Shown piece after piece: positions 24,576 through 31,749 of a DNA stretch of 39,167 nucleotides. Location: positions 1 through 39,167 of the forward strand of contig JANNMS010000114.1 in the NCBI GenBank assembly GCA_031398055.1, read 5' to 3'. The position numbers and the translations under genes were made by a program. The stretch comes from M3007 sp031398055 (GTDB lineage: Bacteria > Bacteroidota > Bacteroidia > Chitinophagales > Saprospiraceae). Under the pieces are notes generated by a model that saw only the letters and a list, made by a program, of their open reading frames with translations, was not told the DNA's origin and searched no databases. Within the stretch, counting starts at the first letter, position 1. Every line of letters starts with the position of its first letter.

Positions 24576-24725
24576 CTACGGTTTCACCACTTTCCCAGCC
24601 AGCCGTTCGTTTCCGCCAGCAAAAATCAGGTAAAAACCGTTCAGCAACCAAGGATTGTACAGGGAGCGAGCCTGTAAAAAGGAAGAGGCAACCTGAACTG
24701 GCAAAATTGCCAAAGTTTTTTTGCC
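24576..24725 (-). pseudogene. Remnant of a T9SS cargo gene (C-terminal sorting domain stub)
   Basis: On the minus strand a frame of about 49 codons ends at a TAG (24576-24578), one base beyond the nuclease stop. Its last residues, NGFYLIFAGGNERLAGKVVKP, follow the L-x-x-G-x-Y-x(n)-K-x-V-K pattern that closes T9SS type A domains. Upstream the frame meets a TAA at 24726-24728 and no start is available. The missing body would have lain toward the TMTC-like gene, so that side was deleted. The call rests on the tail motif alone. Confidence 0.5.
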
Positions 24726-24769
24726 TTAAAAATTCTTTGGATATTTGACCCAAAATTGTCTTCGCAAAA

Positions 24770-26812
24770 ATGTCCAAGCAAAAAAATCCTGTTCGCCAAC
24801 CCGCCGCGCGCCCGCAAAACCCAACCGTCGCCGCACGTCCGAAAATTTCAAAAATTGAAAGCAGCCAGCCGCTGACCCATTTTTTTCAGCCCAATTTTTG
24901 GCGCGAAAACTGGCTGCCGTGCCTCGTTTTGATGGCATTTTCCTTTGTTTTGTACAGTCAGGCCATTTTTTACGGCTACGTTTTGGACGACCAAATCGTG
25001 ATTTGGGACAATATTTATGTCCAAAAAGGCTTCGGCGGAATCCGCGAAATTTTTGCCTACGACAGTTTTATGGGTTTTTTCAAAGAGCAAAAATTCTTGT
25101 TGGAAGGCGGGCGATATCGGCCACTTTCGCTCGCCACTTTTGCTGTCGAAAACGGCATTTTTGGAAAAGACAAACCCGGCATCAGCCATTTTATCAACCT
25201 CGTTTTGTACGGCGCGACGGGCATTTTGCTGTACCGATTGCTGCTCGGCCTGTTTCCGAGGCGCGAAAATGGGCAGTGGTTTTTTGGTCTCGCATTCGTC
25301 GCAGCTTTGATTTTTGTTTTGCACCCGCTGCATTCCGAAGTCGTGGCGAACATCAAAGGACGCGACGAAATTTTTGCCCTGTTTTTCAGCCTCGCAGCAT
25401 GGTACGCAACGATGAAATTTTTTGACAAACAAAAAAACGCGTGGCTCGTGGCGTCTGGCCTGTTTTTCCTGCTGGCTTTGTATTCAAAAGAGAATTCGAT
25501 TACGTTTTTGGCGGTCATTCCGCTGTCGATGTGGTTTTTTTCGGGCGTGCCGAAAAGCAGTATTTTCAAAATCACTTTGCCACTTTTGGTGGCGACGGCC
25601 ATTTTTTTGGTCTCGTGGTTGAAGGCAACCGGCTACCTCGTCCACGAAAGCAAAAGCAACGATTTGATGAACAACCCGTTTCTCGGCATGGTCGGCGGGG
25701 AAAAAATGGCGACCATTTTTTTGACGCTCGGCTGGTACCTCAAACTGTTTTTTGCACCATTCCCACTCACCCACGATTATTATCCGTACCACGTTCCGAA
25801 GGTAAATTGGTCAGATTGGAAAGCCCTCGGCTCGCTGGTTTTTTACGCTGCGATTGGTTTTTGGAGCGTTTGGAAAATGTTTTCTGTCAGAAAAAATGAA
25901 GTTTTTGGAATCGAAAAAACGGGTTCGGAAACGTCGGATTCTTCCATCATCGCCTTTTCGATTTTGTATTATCTGACCACTTTGAGCATCGTTTCCAACA
26001 TTTTTGTGGGCGTCGGCACGTTTATGAACGAGCGGTTTTTGTTCATGCCTTCGGTCGGATTTTGTTTGTTGGCTGGGTGGTTTTTGACCCGAAAAATTCC
26101 AAATTTGCTCAACGAACCTGCTGAAAAGCCGTACATCTTGGGTCTTGGAATTTTGACTTTGATCATTTTGGGCAGTGCTTTTGTGGTCATCAAACGTGTC
26201 CCGGATTGGCAATCGGCTTTGACTTTGAACGGTTCGGCGGTGAAAAATTCGCCAGAAAGTTGCCGAGCGCACAGTTTTTACGCCACGGCTTTGTACAAAG
26301 AAAAATACCTTTTGATCCGGGACAAAAAAGATCCGGCGATGAAAGAAGAAATAAAAACGATGGTCGAAACGATGTCATACCACATCAATAAAGCCCTCGA
26401 AATTCACCCAAAATACGGGGCGGCTTTGACTATGAAATCTGCGATTGCGGCGGCAGTTTTTGAACAGGACAAGCAATTGGACAAGCTTTTTCACGAATTT
26501 GACATCGTTTTGGACGAATTACCAAACAACACGAACATCCGCGATTTCGTCGGTCAATACATGAAATACCTTAAAAGTACGGGCACGAACCCCAATAAAT
26601 TTGCCGCGTTTTGCCACCGTCGTGGCTACGAATTTTATTGGAAAGAGAAAAAAGACGTGAAATCGGCACTCGAATTTTTGAATTACGCGCTCGACCAAAA
26701 AACGGAGGACACCCGGATTTTGGAAGATTTAGCGGAAATTTATCTGGCAACGGGAAATGTTGCGAAGGCTGCGGAAATGCGGCAACGGGCTGAGATTTCG
26801 AAAAATATGTGA
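24770..26812 (+). CDS. TMTC-like membrane glycosyltransferase with C-terminal TPR repeats
   Basis: This 680-residue protein has a basic N-terminus, about ten hydrophobic segments, and a soluble tail from about 470 with tetratricopeptide-like helices (LEFLNYALDQKTEDTRILEDLAEIY). The first loop holds YGYVLDDQIVIWDN, the paired Asp of GT-C glycosyltransferases. FVLHPLHSEVVANIKGRDEI and YSKENSITFL match the TMTC/DUF1736-type O-mannosyltransferases. Such proteins transfer a sugar from a lipid carrier to secreted proteins on the outer face of the membrane. The acceptor is unknown here, but T9SS cargo is plausible in this genome. The start ATG at 24770 follows an A-rich leader. The gene is separated by 58 bases from the TlpA-like gene. 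Confidence 0.8.
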   Translation: MSKQKNPVRQPAARPQNPTVAARPKISKIESSQPLTHFFQPNFWRENWLPCLVLMAFSFVLYSQAIFYGYVLDDQIVIWDNIYVQKGFGGIREIFAYDSFMGFFKEQKFLLEGGRYRPLSLATFAVENGIFGKDKPGISHFINLVLYGATGILLYRLLLGLFPRRENGQWFFGLAFVAALIFVLHPLHSEVVANIKGRDEIFALFFSLAAWYATMKFFDKQKNAWLVASGLFFLLALYSKENSITFLAVIPLSMWFFSGVPKSSIFKITLPLLVATAIFLVSWLKATGYLVHESKSNDLMNNPFLGMVGGEKMATIFLTLGWYLKLFFAPFPLTHDYYPYHVPKVNWSDWKALGSLVFYAAIGFWSVWKMFSVRKNEVFGIEKTGSETSDSSIIAFSILYYLTTLSIVSNIFVGVGTFMNERFLFMPSVGFCLLAGWFLTRKIPNLLNEPAEKPYILGLGILTLIILGSAFVVIKRVPDWQSALTLNGSAVKNSPESCRAHSFYATALYKEKYLLIRDKKDPAMKEEIKTMVETMSYHINKALEIHPKYGAALTMKSAIAAAVFEQDKQLDKLFHEFDIVLDELPNNTNIRDFVGQYMKYLKSTGTNPNKFAAFCHRRGYEFYWKEKKDVKSALEFLNYALDQKTEDTRILEDLAEIYLATGNVAKAAEMRQRAEISKNM

Positions 26813-26870
26813 GGAGATTTACGATTTACGATTGTCCCACTTGGAAGATTCATAATCTATTTTTAGAAAA

Positions 26871-28304
26871 ATGGTTAAAAACACGCTTTTCATTTTGCTT
26901 TTATTTTTTTTCCAAAATTTGTCGGCAAAAGCCGTCGTCGCGGGCGTGATGAAAAACGCCTACCTCAACGACCGGCTCGAAATCCGGGTGCCACATTATT
27001 ATTTGGACGGCAAAAGTTCGAAAGACATTGCCTTGACCGACGAAAAAGGGCAGTTCAAATTGACGGTGGATGTGCCGGAACCGCAGGTCGTTTTTTTGAT
27101 ACACAACGAAGACCGTTTGGCAATTTTTCTCGAACCAGACGACTCGCTTTTTATCTCGACCGACCTTTTTCAATTTCCTTTGGCCGTGACTTTTGGTGGC
27201 CGGGCGGCGCAAAACAACCGGCTGTACCGCCAATTTTTGATGGAAAATCCGAACGATTTCAACGAATTTAACAACCTGCGCTACAAAATCGGCTATCTCT
27301 GGACTACCGTCGAGGCAGAGATGGACCGAACGATGAACGACCTCGCGCCCGAAGATTTTAAAGCATTTTTGGAAAAGAAAAAGGTGGCAGGTTTTGCACT
27401 TTTGGATGAATTTACGACCAACAATCCGGGTGCGGTTTCGGCCAATTGCAAAGAATTTGTCGCCGCCGAAATTTTGTACGACTGGGCGTTTCACTTGCTT
27501 TTTTATGGAAATATTTACAAAGTAAAGCACGCCATCGAACCCGCGTTTTTTGAGTTTTTGTACGACGCCCCGACGAGCAACGAAATGGTTGGCAGCGATG
27601 CCTATCGGCGTTTTTTGATGACGATGATGGCTTGGCGGCAGCAGACATTTGGCAAACTGGATGAAATTTATGTCGGTCAATATTTGAGTTCGCCCGATTA
27701 TTTGAACGAAAAAGCACTCGCGTTTTTTCGCTCAGAAATCGTTCTTTTGGCTTTGAAAGCGGAAAAATACTCGGAGATTTTGCCTTATTACATCTCTTTT
27801 TTGCAAAATAACCGGCACCCGGAGTTCGATGAAAAAGTTACGGATTCGTATGAAAAAGCGATTCGCGTGTCGCCCGGCGTGGCCGCCCCGGACATTTCGG
27901 CGACCGATATTTATGGCAATAATTTTTCATTGAAAAATTTGCGCGGCAAGGTGGTTTACCTCAATTTTTGGGCGAGTTGGTGCGCGTCGTGCATCAAAAA
28001 GATGAATTATTTTGACCAATTTGCACCGGAATTGGAGCGAGACGGGGTGGTTATCGTGAATGTGAGCCTCGACGAAGATTTGCAAAACTGGGCAAACAGC
28101 ATCAGCGAAGGAAATTTTCAGGGCGTTCAATTGCTTTCAAAATCACAAAATCCGGCGGGGGCAAGCATTGCAAAAAAATACAATGTCGAAGCCGTGCCGC
28201 AGTATTTTTTGCTTTCAAAAAACGGCGCGTTTGCCGACAAAGGATACTCCAATCAGCCCGAAGATATTCGGAAACGGCTGCTGGAATTAATTAATCAACG
28301 ATGA
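26871..28304 (+). CDS. TlpA-family thioredoxin-like disulfide reductase
   Basis: A 477-residue exported protein. The signal peptide (NTLFILLLFFFQNLSAKA) precedes a DUF4369-like beta domain and a long helical region (about 110-320) typical of Bacteroidota TlpA-like proteins. The C-terminal thioredoxin fold includes APDISATDIYGNNFSLKNLRGKVVYLNFWASWCASC, with Cys371 and Cys374 as the CxxC pair, and the cis-Pro loop VEAVPQYFL. It probably reduces disulfides or helps mature cytochromes in the periplasm. There is no lipobox, so it should be soluble. The stop codon (28302-28304) lies within the left arm of the heptad hairpin. Confidence 0.88.
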   Translation: MVKNTLFILLLFFFQNLSAKAVVAGVMKNAYLNDRLEIRVPHYYLDGKSSKDIALTDEKGQFKLTVDVPEPQVVFLIHNEDRLAIFLEPDDSLFISTDLFQFPLAVTFGGRAAQNNRLYRQFLMENPNDFNEFNNLRYKIGYLWTTVEAEMDRTMNDLAPEDFKAFLEKKKVAGFALLDEFTTNNPGAVSANCKEFVAAEILYDWAFHLLFYGNIYKVKHAIEPAFFEFLYDAPTSNEMVGSDAYRRFLMTMMAWRQQTFGKLDEIYVGQYLSSPDYLNEKALAFFRSEIVLLALKAEKYSEILPYYISFLQNNRHPEFDEKVTDSYEKAIRVSPGVAAPDISATDIYGNNFSLKNLRGKVVYLNFWASWCASCIKKMNYFDQFAPELERDGVVIVNVSLDEDLQNWANSISEGNFQGVQLLSKSQNPAGASIAKKYNVEAVPQYFLLSKNGAFADKGYSNQPEDIRKRLLELINQR

Positions 28305-28406
28305 TTTTGAACGATGAACTATGAACTATGAACGATGAACCCCACAATTCTTCGTTCATAGTTCATAGTTCAAAGTTCATCGTTCAAAATCATCGTTCAT
28401 CGTTCA
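28299..28406. repeat. Heptad-word hairpin (GAACTAT family)
   Basis: The left arm 28299-28339 is built of tandem 7-mers of the GAACNAT type. The right arm, 28351-28395, is its reverse complement with one extra 7-mer copy. A further partial word runs to 28406, next to the FolB start. The unequal copy number between arms is what slippage of a 7-base repeat would leave. It covers the TlpA-like stop codon. Confidence 0.85.
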
Positions 28407-28410
28407 AAAA

Positions 28411-28926
28411 ATGGCACAAATTGCCCTCGAAGGGATGCGATTCCACGGTTTTCACGGGGTGTATCCGGCGGAACAATTGATTGGCGCGGAATACATTTTG
28501 GATGTTTTTATCCAAACCGATATATCCCCCGCGGCGAAAACTGACGAACTCGCATTGACCATCAATTATGAATCGGTTTATCAAATTTGCCGGCTCGAAA
28601 TGGAAGAAAACCGCCATAATTTGATTGAAACCATCATCAAAAACATCGCCGAACGGCTGAAAAACCAGTTTGCCGGGATGATGTCCTTGAAAATAAAAGT
28701 GAAAAAACTGAACCCGCCGCTCGGCGGTCGAGTCGAATGTGCATCGATTGAAGACGAAGAAGTTTATGTAAAACTTTGCCCGAGGTGCAAAAAACCGATG
28801 ATTTGCTACAATGACAAAACGTGTTGGTGCAATGCAATTACGATACATCAGGCCACCCGCGAGTCGCTCGAAAAACAATTTAATGGATGCCTTTGCCAGA
28901 AATGTCTGGCGTTTTATGCGAATTAG
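28411..28926 (+). CDS. folB: Dihydroneopterin aldolase fused to a Cys-rich CWC domain
   Basis: Residues 1-118 are a FolB domain: MAQIALEGMRFHGFHGVYPAEQ (the family's N-terminal strand with FHG), a YHN-equivalent region, INYESVYQI, NLIETIIKNIAERL and KIKVKKLNPPLGG. FolB converts dihydroneopterin to 6-hydroxymethyl-dihydropterin in folate synthesis. Residues about 122-171 form a second module, CPRCKKPMICYNDKTCWCN ... GCLCQKCLAFY, which matches the cysteine-rich CWC family (PF14375), usually a separate small protein. Eight cysteines in CxxC/CxC pairs suggest metal binding. The fusion is in frame with no sign of a readthrough stop. The start lies directly after GTTCATCGTTCAAAAA, the end of the heptad hairpin. 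Confidence 0.88.
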   Translation: MAQIALEGMRFHGFHGVYPAEQLIGAEYILDVFIQTDISPAAKTDELALTINYESVYQICRLEMEENRHNLIETIIKNIAERLKNQFAGMMSLKIKVKKLNPPLGGRVECASIEDEEVYVKLCPRCKKPMICYNDKTCWCNAITIHQATRESLEKQFNGCLCQKCLAFYAN

Positions 28927-29091
28927 TTTTTGGGGAATTGGTTATTGGAAAATTGGGGAATTAGTTATTGGGAAATTGGTTATTGGGAAATTATAAATAC
29001 CCAATTTCCCAATAACTAATTCCCCAATTTCCCAGTAAACAATTTCCCAAAAACAAATTCCCCAATTTTCCAATCAACCAATCCCCAAAAA
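28927..29091. repeat. Large hairpin of GGGGAATTGG/GTTATTGG words
   Basis: Left half 28926-28993 and right half 28998-29091 are reverse complements with several small gaps. Each is made of iterated ATTGG, GGGAAATT and AATTAGTTATTGG words. The repeat begins on the FolB stop codon (28924-28926). It could form an extended cruciform or mRNA hairpin. Confidence 0.85.
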
Positions 29092-29237
29092 CAGGTAAGC
29101 AAATCCCTCGAATTGGGTAGCAGGAAAATCAGTTGGCGTAAAAGTTGCGTTACTTTGGAAGACAGAACGCCCCAAGACAGGTAGTTTTTATATCTGCCTG
29201 AAATTCAATTTACTATGAGTTTTTAATCAAATTTCCC
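29092..29237 (+). promoter_or_regulatory. Upstream region of the glucosaminidase gene
   Basis: TTG (29133-29135) and TACTTTGG (29151-29158) form a loose -33/-7 pair with short spacing. A small hairpin, CAGGTAG paired with CTGCCTG near 29178-29200, lies in the leader. No other element is clear. Confidence 0.35.
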
Positions 29238-29948
29238 ATGCGCTGTTTTCCTATTACCTTGTCGTTTATTTTAATCTTTTGCGGCCACGTTGAAATTTTT
29301 TCAAAAAATTTTCCAAATTTGGAAAAATATGTGGCCGAGCATCTTCCATTCGCCATCGCCCATGCCCAAACTCGCGGGATTCCGGTTGCGATTTGTTTGG
29401 GTCAGGCCATCGTCGAATCGGCCTATGGCGAGTCGAATTTGGCAATCGCCGCCAACAACCATTTTGGGATGAAAAAAGGAGATACCTGGAAAGCGAGTAT
29501 CGTGTTTCAACTCGATGACGAACACGATTCGTCGGGCAAATTGATTCCTTCAAAATTTCGGCATTATCGAAACATCGAAGAATCGTACCTTGATTATTCC
29601 GAAAATCTCGCCACTTTCAGCATTTACAAACCACTTTTTAAAATCCCAAAAACAGATTATCGGGCTTGGGCCGTCGGTTTGCAAAAATGTGGCTACGCCA
29701 GCAGCAAAGAATATTGTCGGTTACTGATTGATGTGATTGAGGCTGGCAAGTTGTACGAATTTGATTTGCCGAAAAATGGCGGACAAGAAAAGCGGGAAAT
29801 TTGGTGGTCGTGGTGGCTCGGACCTTTGGAAATTGAGGAAAATAAACCTCAGCCAAAATCAAAATTGCCAGAACCAGAACCAGAAACGCCGACAGATTTG
29901 CTGGCTTGCCGGATGAATTGTGTTGAGCCGGAACATTTTTTTGAGTAA
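29238..29948 (+). CDS. Glucosaminidase-domain (GH73-like) peptidoglycan hydrolase
   Basis: A 236-residue exported protein. The signal peptide is PITLSFILIFCGHVEIFSK. IPVAICLGQAIVESAYGESNLAIAANNHFGMK carries the conserved Glu of LxQAxxESxxG and the NNHFGMK motif of mannosyl-glycoprotein endo-N-acetylglucosaminidase-like (GH73) domains. FRHYRNIEESYLDYSENL and KCGYASSKEY complete the domain. It should cleave the glycan backbone of peptidoglycan. A tail of about 55 residues is rich in Glu and Pro; no LysM or other wall-binding domain is present. Confidence 0.9.
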   Translation: MRCFPITLSFILIFCGHVEIFSKNFPNLEKYVAEHLPFAIAHAQTRGIPVAICLGQAIVESAYGESNLAIAANNHFGMKKGDTWKASIVFQLDDEHDSSGKLIPSKFRHYRNIEESYLDYSENLATFSIYKPLFKIPKTDYRAWAVGLQKCGYASSKEYCRLLIDVIEAGKLYEFDLPKNGGQEKREIWWSWWLGPLEIEENKPQPKSKLPEPEPETPTDLLACRMNCVEPEHFFE

Positions 29949-29960
29949 ATTTTGGAAGCC

Positions 29961-29992
29961 AGAAAAGACATTTTTTAAAAAATGTCTTTTCT
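29961..29992 (+). terminator. 32-base perfect palindrome after the glucosaminidase gene
   Basis: AGAAAAGACATTTTTT (29961-29976) is followed directly by its reverse complement (29977-29992), then by TAATTTT. It lies 12 bases after the stop. It is AT-rich, so it could be an intrinsic terminator of modest strength or a dispersed palindrome. Confidence 0.6.
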
Positions 29993-30008
29993 AATTTTAC
30001 TTTTCAGC

Positions 30009-30803
30009 ATGAAAATCCAGACCATTCTCACCTTCCTCGAATCCATCGCCCCGCCGAATTTGCAAGAAGATTACGACAACGCAGGGCTGATCGTCGGCGA
30101 CCCGCAGGCCGAGTGCCGGGGTGTTTTGTTTTCCCTGGACAGCACCGAAAAGGTTGTGGATGAGGCGATTAGAAAAAATTGCAACTTGATTGTCGCGCAC
30201 CATCCCATTGTTTTTCGGGGTTTGAAAAAGTTGAACGGCGCGAATTATGTCGAGCGCACGGTCATCAAAGCCATCAAAAATGACGTTGCGATTTTTGCCA
30301 TCCACACCAATTTGGACAACGTTCATCAAAATGGGGTGAACCAAAAAATTGCCCAAAAATTGGGTCTGCAAAACACCAAAATCCTACTTCCCAAACCTGA
30401 ATTGAACGACTCCGAAATCGGCGCAGGTTTGATTGGCGAACTCGCTGAACCCATTTCTGAAAAAGAATTTCTCCAAAAAATAAAAACCGCGATGCAAGCC
30501 GAAGTCGTCCGGCACACCGAACTTTTGGGAAAACCGGTGCAGCGAGTAGCAGTTTGCGGTGGGTCGGGTAGTTTTTTGTTGTCGGCGGCTATCAAATCGG
30601 GCGCGGATTTTTTCGTGTCCGCCGATTTCAAATATCACGAATTTTTTGATGCCGACGGGCGCATCGTCATTGCCGACATCGGGCATTTTGAGTCCGAACA
30701 ATTTACCATTGATTTACTTCATGAACTTGTTTTGCAAAAATTTCCTACTTTTGCGCTCCAATCGACAGAGGTGCAGACAAATCCGGTCTTTTACTTCTTT
30801 TAA
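30009..30803 (+). CDS. Nif3-like dinuclear metal centre protein
   Basis: A 264-residue protein from the ATG at 30009; an ATG at 29982 lies inside the palindrome and adds a poor N-terminus. Motifs are YDNAGLIVGDP, LIVAHHPIVFRGLKKL (the HHP metal ligands), AIFAIHTNLDNVHQNGVN, GSGSFLLSAAIKSGADFFVSADFKYHEF and IGHFESEQF. This is the short Nif3/YbgI form without the inserted PII-like domain. Members assemble as hexamers with two metals per subunit. The reaction is debated, with GTP cyclohydrolase-like folds. It is followed by the zinc-ribbon gene, a pairing conserved in this phylum and others. Confidence 0.92.
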   Translation: MKIQTILTFLESIAPPNLQEDYDNAGLIVGDPQAECRGVLFSLDSTEKVVDEAIRKNCNLIVAHHPIVFRGLKKLNGANYVERTVIKAIKNDVAIFAIHTNLDNVHQNGVNQKIAQKLGLQNTKILLPKPELNDSEIGAGLIGELAEPISEKEFLQKIKTAMQAEVVRHTELLGKPVQRVAVCGGSGSFLLSAAIKSGADFFVSADFKYHEFFDADGRIVIADIGHFESEQFTIDLLHELVLQKFPTFALQSTEVQTNPVFYFF

Positions 30804-30885
30804 ACTATGAATTATGAACTATAAACGATGAACTTTTTGACGTTTATAGTTACTGTTCATAGTTTATCGTTCATCGTTCATAGTT
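30803..30885. repeat. Imperfect heptad-word hairpin (AACTATG family)
   Basis: The left arm 30803-30833 has tandem AACTATG-type 7-mers. The right arm 30842-30885 holds reverse-complement copies with one insertion. It starts on the last base of the Nif3 stop codon. Confidence 0.75.
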
Positions 30886-30904
30886 AAAAATTAAAATCAC
30901 ATAA

Positions 30905-31660
30905 ATGGCTGCTGAATTGACCATTGCCGAAAAACTCCAAAAATTGTGGGATCTGCAACAAGTGGATTCCCGATTGGACGAAATTCAAATCCTGCGCGGC
31001 GAACTTCCGATGGAAGTGGCCGACCTCGAAGACGAAATTGCAGGTTTGGATACCCGTATCAAAAAATTGAAAGGGAGCGTGAAAGATGCCGAAGCCGACA
31101 TCCACAAATTGCAAGCCATCTCAAAAGATGCCGAAGCCAACATCAAACGGTACCAAAAACAGATGGACGACGTGAAAAACAACCGCGAATACGAGGCGTT
31201 GGGCAAAGAAATTGAGTTGGCAAAACTCGACATCCAACTTTCTGAAAAGAAAATGAAAGATGCCAAAGCCATCCACGACCAGCGAAAAGATACTTTGACG
31301 GTGGCCGAAGCCAAATTCACGGCCAAAGAAAAAGACCTCGTCGTCAAAAAAGCGGAACTCCAAAACATTATTGACAAGACCGAAAAAGACGAGGAAAAAC
31401 TCCGCAAGCACTCCGACAAAGCACGTGTCGGCATTGACGACCGCATTTTGAAAGGCTACGACAAAATCCGCAAAACTTATCGGAACGGCCTCGCTGTCGT
31501 TCCGGTCGAGCGCGATTCGTGCGGCGGATGTTACAATCGTGTGCCGCCGCAGGTAAAATTGGAAATTGGTTTGCACAAAAAAATCATGGCTTGCGACCAC
31601 TGCGGCCGCATTTTGGCCGACGTTTCGGTGACGCACATCGAAGAAGCGATGGCCGCCTGA
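30905..31660 (+). CDS. C4-type zinc-ribbon coiled-coil protein (DUF164 family)
   Basis: This 251-residue protein has a long coiled coil (about 10-190, Lys/Glu/Ala-rich heptads) and a C-terminal zinc ribbon with CGGC and CDHC pairs (DSCGGCYNRVPPQV ... MACDHCGRIL). This is the zf-RING_7/DUF164 layout. It is cytosolic with no enzyme motif. It is next to Nif3, and the two occur together widely, which suggests a shared but undefined role. A terminator follows. Confidence 0.9.
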   Translation: MAAELTIAEKLQKLWDLQQVDSRLDEIQILRGELPMEVADLEDEIAGLDTRIKKLKGSVKDAEADIHKLQAISKDAEANIKRYQKQMDDVKNNREYEALGKEIELAKLDIQLSEKKMKDAKAIHDQRKDTLTVAEAKFTAKEKDLVVKKAELQNIIDKTEKDEEKLRKHSDKARVGIDDRILKGYDKIRKTYRNGLAVVPVERDSCGGCYNRVPPQVKLEIGLHKKIMACDHCGRILADVSVTHIEEAMAA

Positions 31661-31696
31661 TTTTTTTTAAAAGATACAAAGTGAAAATTCGAATTT

Positions 31697-31732
31697 GACC
31701 GGGCGGCAGCAGTCGTCCGGTCATTTTTTTTT
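31697..31732 (+). terminator. Intrinsic terminator after the zinc-ribbon gene
   Basis: The stem GACCGGGCGGC (31697-31707) pairs with GTCGTCCGGTC (31712-31722) through two wobbles and is followed by nine T. It ends the plus-strand run and lies next to the stop of the convergent nadB. Confidence 0.85.
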
Positions 31733-31749
31733 GTATCAATGTCAAACAA

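Noticed and set aside
24571..24777. 68-codon minus-strand frame over the spacer after the nuclease gene
   Set aside because: The sorting-domain-like residues lie in a different frame of the same strand; this frame shows no family feature.
28299..29091. CRISPR array
   Set aside because: The repeated units are 7-13 bases, tandem and inverted, without unique spacers of constant length, and no cas gene is present.
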